Below, in pieces: positions 5,341 to 6,019 of a stretch of 6,019 nt of DNA. The stretch lies in contig CATVQO010000096.1 of the NCBI GenBank assembly GCA_958346165.1, positions 1-6,019 on the forward strand, written 5' to 3'. The translations under genes were made by a program, and so were the position numbers. The notes under the pieces were generated by a model. The model was not told the DNA's origin, ran no database searches, and was given only the letters and a program-made list of their open reading frames with translations. Every line of letters starts with the position of its first letter. The first letter of the stretch is position 1. Origin of the DNA: an uncultured Collinsella sp. Lineage in GTDB: Bacteria > Actinomycetota > Coriobacteriia > Coriobacteriales > Coriobacteriaceae.

Positions 5341-5922
5341 TTGGCGCGCGTAAAACAAATAATCGGATGGACCGCGATCGTTCTGTTCGCTGTAACGCTG
5401 GCGGGCATCTGGGTGCTGACGGAGCAAAATGCGGTGGAGACGTCGTTGCTGAGCGAGTCCACCGCGCGTGTGGTGGAGGGTCAGGCTACGGGCGTTCAGG
5501 CCGCCGATGCCACGGGTGAAGCCCAGACGGAGAACGGAATGACCGGGGGCACCGATTCGGCTGCCTCGAATGTCCGGTCTGGCCGACTTGCTTCCATTCG
5601 CATGTGGGTGGGCACAAACGTCCGTCGCGTTGCCCATACCGTAGAGTTTTTCTTCGTCGGATTGTTCGCCTCGGTGGTCGTGGTCTGCTTTTCCAGGCGT
5701 CCGTGGAGCGTATGCTCCCGTTGCGTGCCCGTATTGCTCTTTTGCGCCGCCTGCTCCGTTGGCGATCAGGTACATAAGATCTTTGTTCCCGGCAGGCATT
5801 TCGACGTTATCGATTTAGGATTCGATGCTGCGGGCTATGTCACCGCCATGCTGTTGGTATTGCTGGCGGCGGCGTTGGTGCGCCATGCGACTCGGCCGAT
5901 CGGCGCCCATGCGAGGCTCTAG
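5341..5922 (+). CDS. VanZ-like family membrane protein
   Basis: VanZ-like proteins are small membrane proteins named after VanZ, linked to low-level teicoplanin resistance; most members have no known function. With the TTG start the protein has 193 residues: TM1 (about 8-26), an outer loop, then TM2 (about 102-118), TM3 (about 126-140) and TM4 (about 163-182). Two family signatures are visible: RRVAHTVEFFFVGL (95-108; H99, E102), corresponding to the usual R.iAHf.Ey..lG block, and GDQVHKIFVPGR (141-152) followed by D158 and G165, corresponding to the usual DE.hQ.fvpgR...D....G block. The usual Glu and Gln of the second block are Gln143 and Lys146 here. TEQNAVETSLLSES (27-40) fits the Q..S...S segment after TM1. 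Between it and the core sits a Gly/Ala/Thr/Glu-rich stretch (about 47-80) that typical members lack. No terminator is clear downstream. There is no van cluster nearby, so a resistance role should not be assumed. Confidence 0.82.
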   Translation: MARVKQIIGWTAIVLFAVTLAGIWVLTEQNAVETSLLSESTARVVEGQATGVQAADATGEAQTENGMTGGTDSAASNVRSGRLASIRMWVGTNVRRVAHTVEFFFVGLFASVVVVCFSRRPWSVCSRCVPVLLFCAACSVGDQVHKIFVPGRHFDVIDLGFDAAGYVTAMLLVLLAAALVRHATRPIGAHARL

Positions 5923-6019
5923 CCGGTAACAAACCCGTTTCTGATAATGCGACCTTGTTGAATTATTTTGTGTCGCGCGTATTTCCGAGCGGTCGGATTT
6001 GAGGGGCGAGCGGTAGAAC
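5923..6019. other. Gene-free tail, probably the upstream region of a gene outside the window
   Basis: No ORF, RNA gene or convincing terminator is visible. The A/T-rich stretch at 5955-5970 (TTGTTGAATTATTTTG) stands out from the GC-rich surroundings and could belong to a promoter, for example TTGAAT (5958-5963), 16 bases, then TATTTC (5980-5985), but both boxes are weak. GATAAT at 5943-5948 is another isolated -10-like hexamer with no partner. Confidence 0.25.

Noticed and set aside
5341..5922. Glycopeptide-resistance gene vanZ
   Set aside because: Only family-level similarity is visible, no other van gene is present, and key residues differ, so no resistance role or gene symbol is given.
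5923..6019. Start of a tmRNA or tRNA at the right edge
   Set aside because: tmRNA would be a plausible neighbour of rnr, but the GGGG-start and GGTTTCGAC-type core are not present, and no cloverleaf arms could be paired.

Overview
The window looks like chromosomal DNA from a high-GC, Gram-positive bacterium. The best guess is a gut member of the Coriobacteriia, such as Collinsella or a relative. This rests on strong G/C-ending codon use, GTG and TTG starts behind strong Shine-Dalgarno sites, an ftsE with a long Pro/Ala/Gln-rich N-terminal extension, and the gene mix. It was judged by eye, without a database search. All five genes lie on the + strand.

Layout. (1) 1-2241 is the cell-division pair ftsE-ftsX. 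A possible extended -10 box lies at the left edge, the two genes overlap by 14 bp, and a clear intrinsic terminator closes the unit. (2) 2242-4511 holds rnr (RNase R family 3'-5' exoribonuclease) as its own unit, ending in a terminator-like hairpin with a weak T-tract. (3) 4512-5276 holds a small serine recombinase (resolvase/invertase family). Two tandem inverted repeats that could be an operator or a recombination site precede it, and a 10-bp inverted repeat flanks it. (4) 5277-5922 holds a VanZ-like membrane protein with a TTG start and an unusual low-complexity loop. (5) 5923-6019 is a gene-free, partly AT-rich tail that probably leads into a gene beyond the window.

How the genes work together. 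FtsE (ATPase) and FtsX (membrane subunit) form a type VII ABC mechanotransmission complex that controls peptidoglycan hydrolases at the septum. No hydrolase gene is present here. RNase R degrades structured RNA and is not obviously linked to the others. The recombinase and VanZ-like genes look like single-gene units in accessory-style spacing. No transposase, phage gene, tRNA, rRNA or CRISPR array was seen.

The most notable items are the ~170-residue, apparently disordered FtsE extension with a recurring short motif, and the palindromic architecture around the recombinase gene. I found no convincing evidence of an entirely new multi-gene system.
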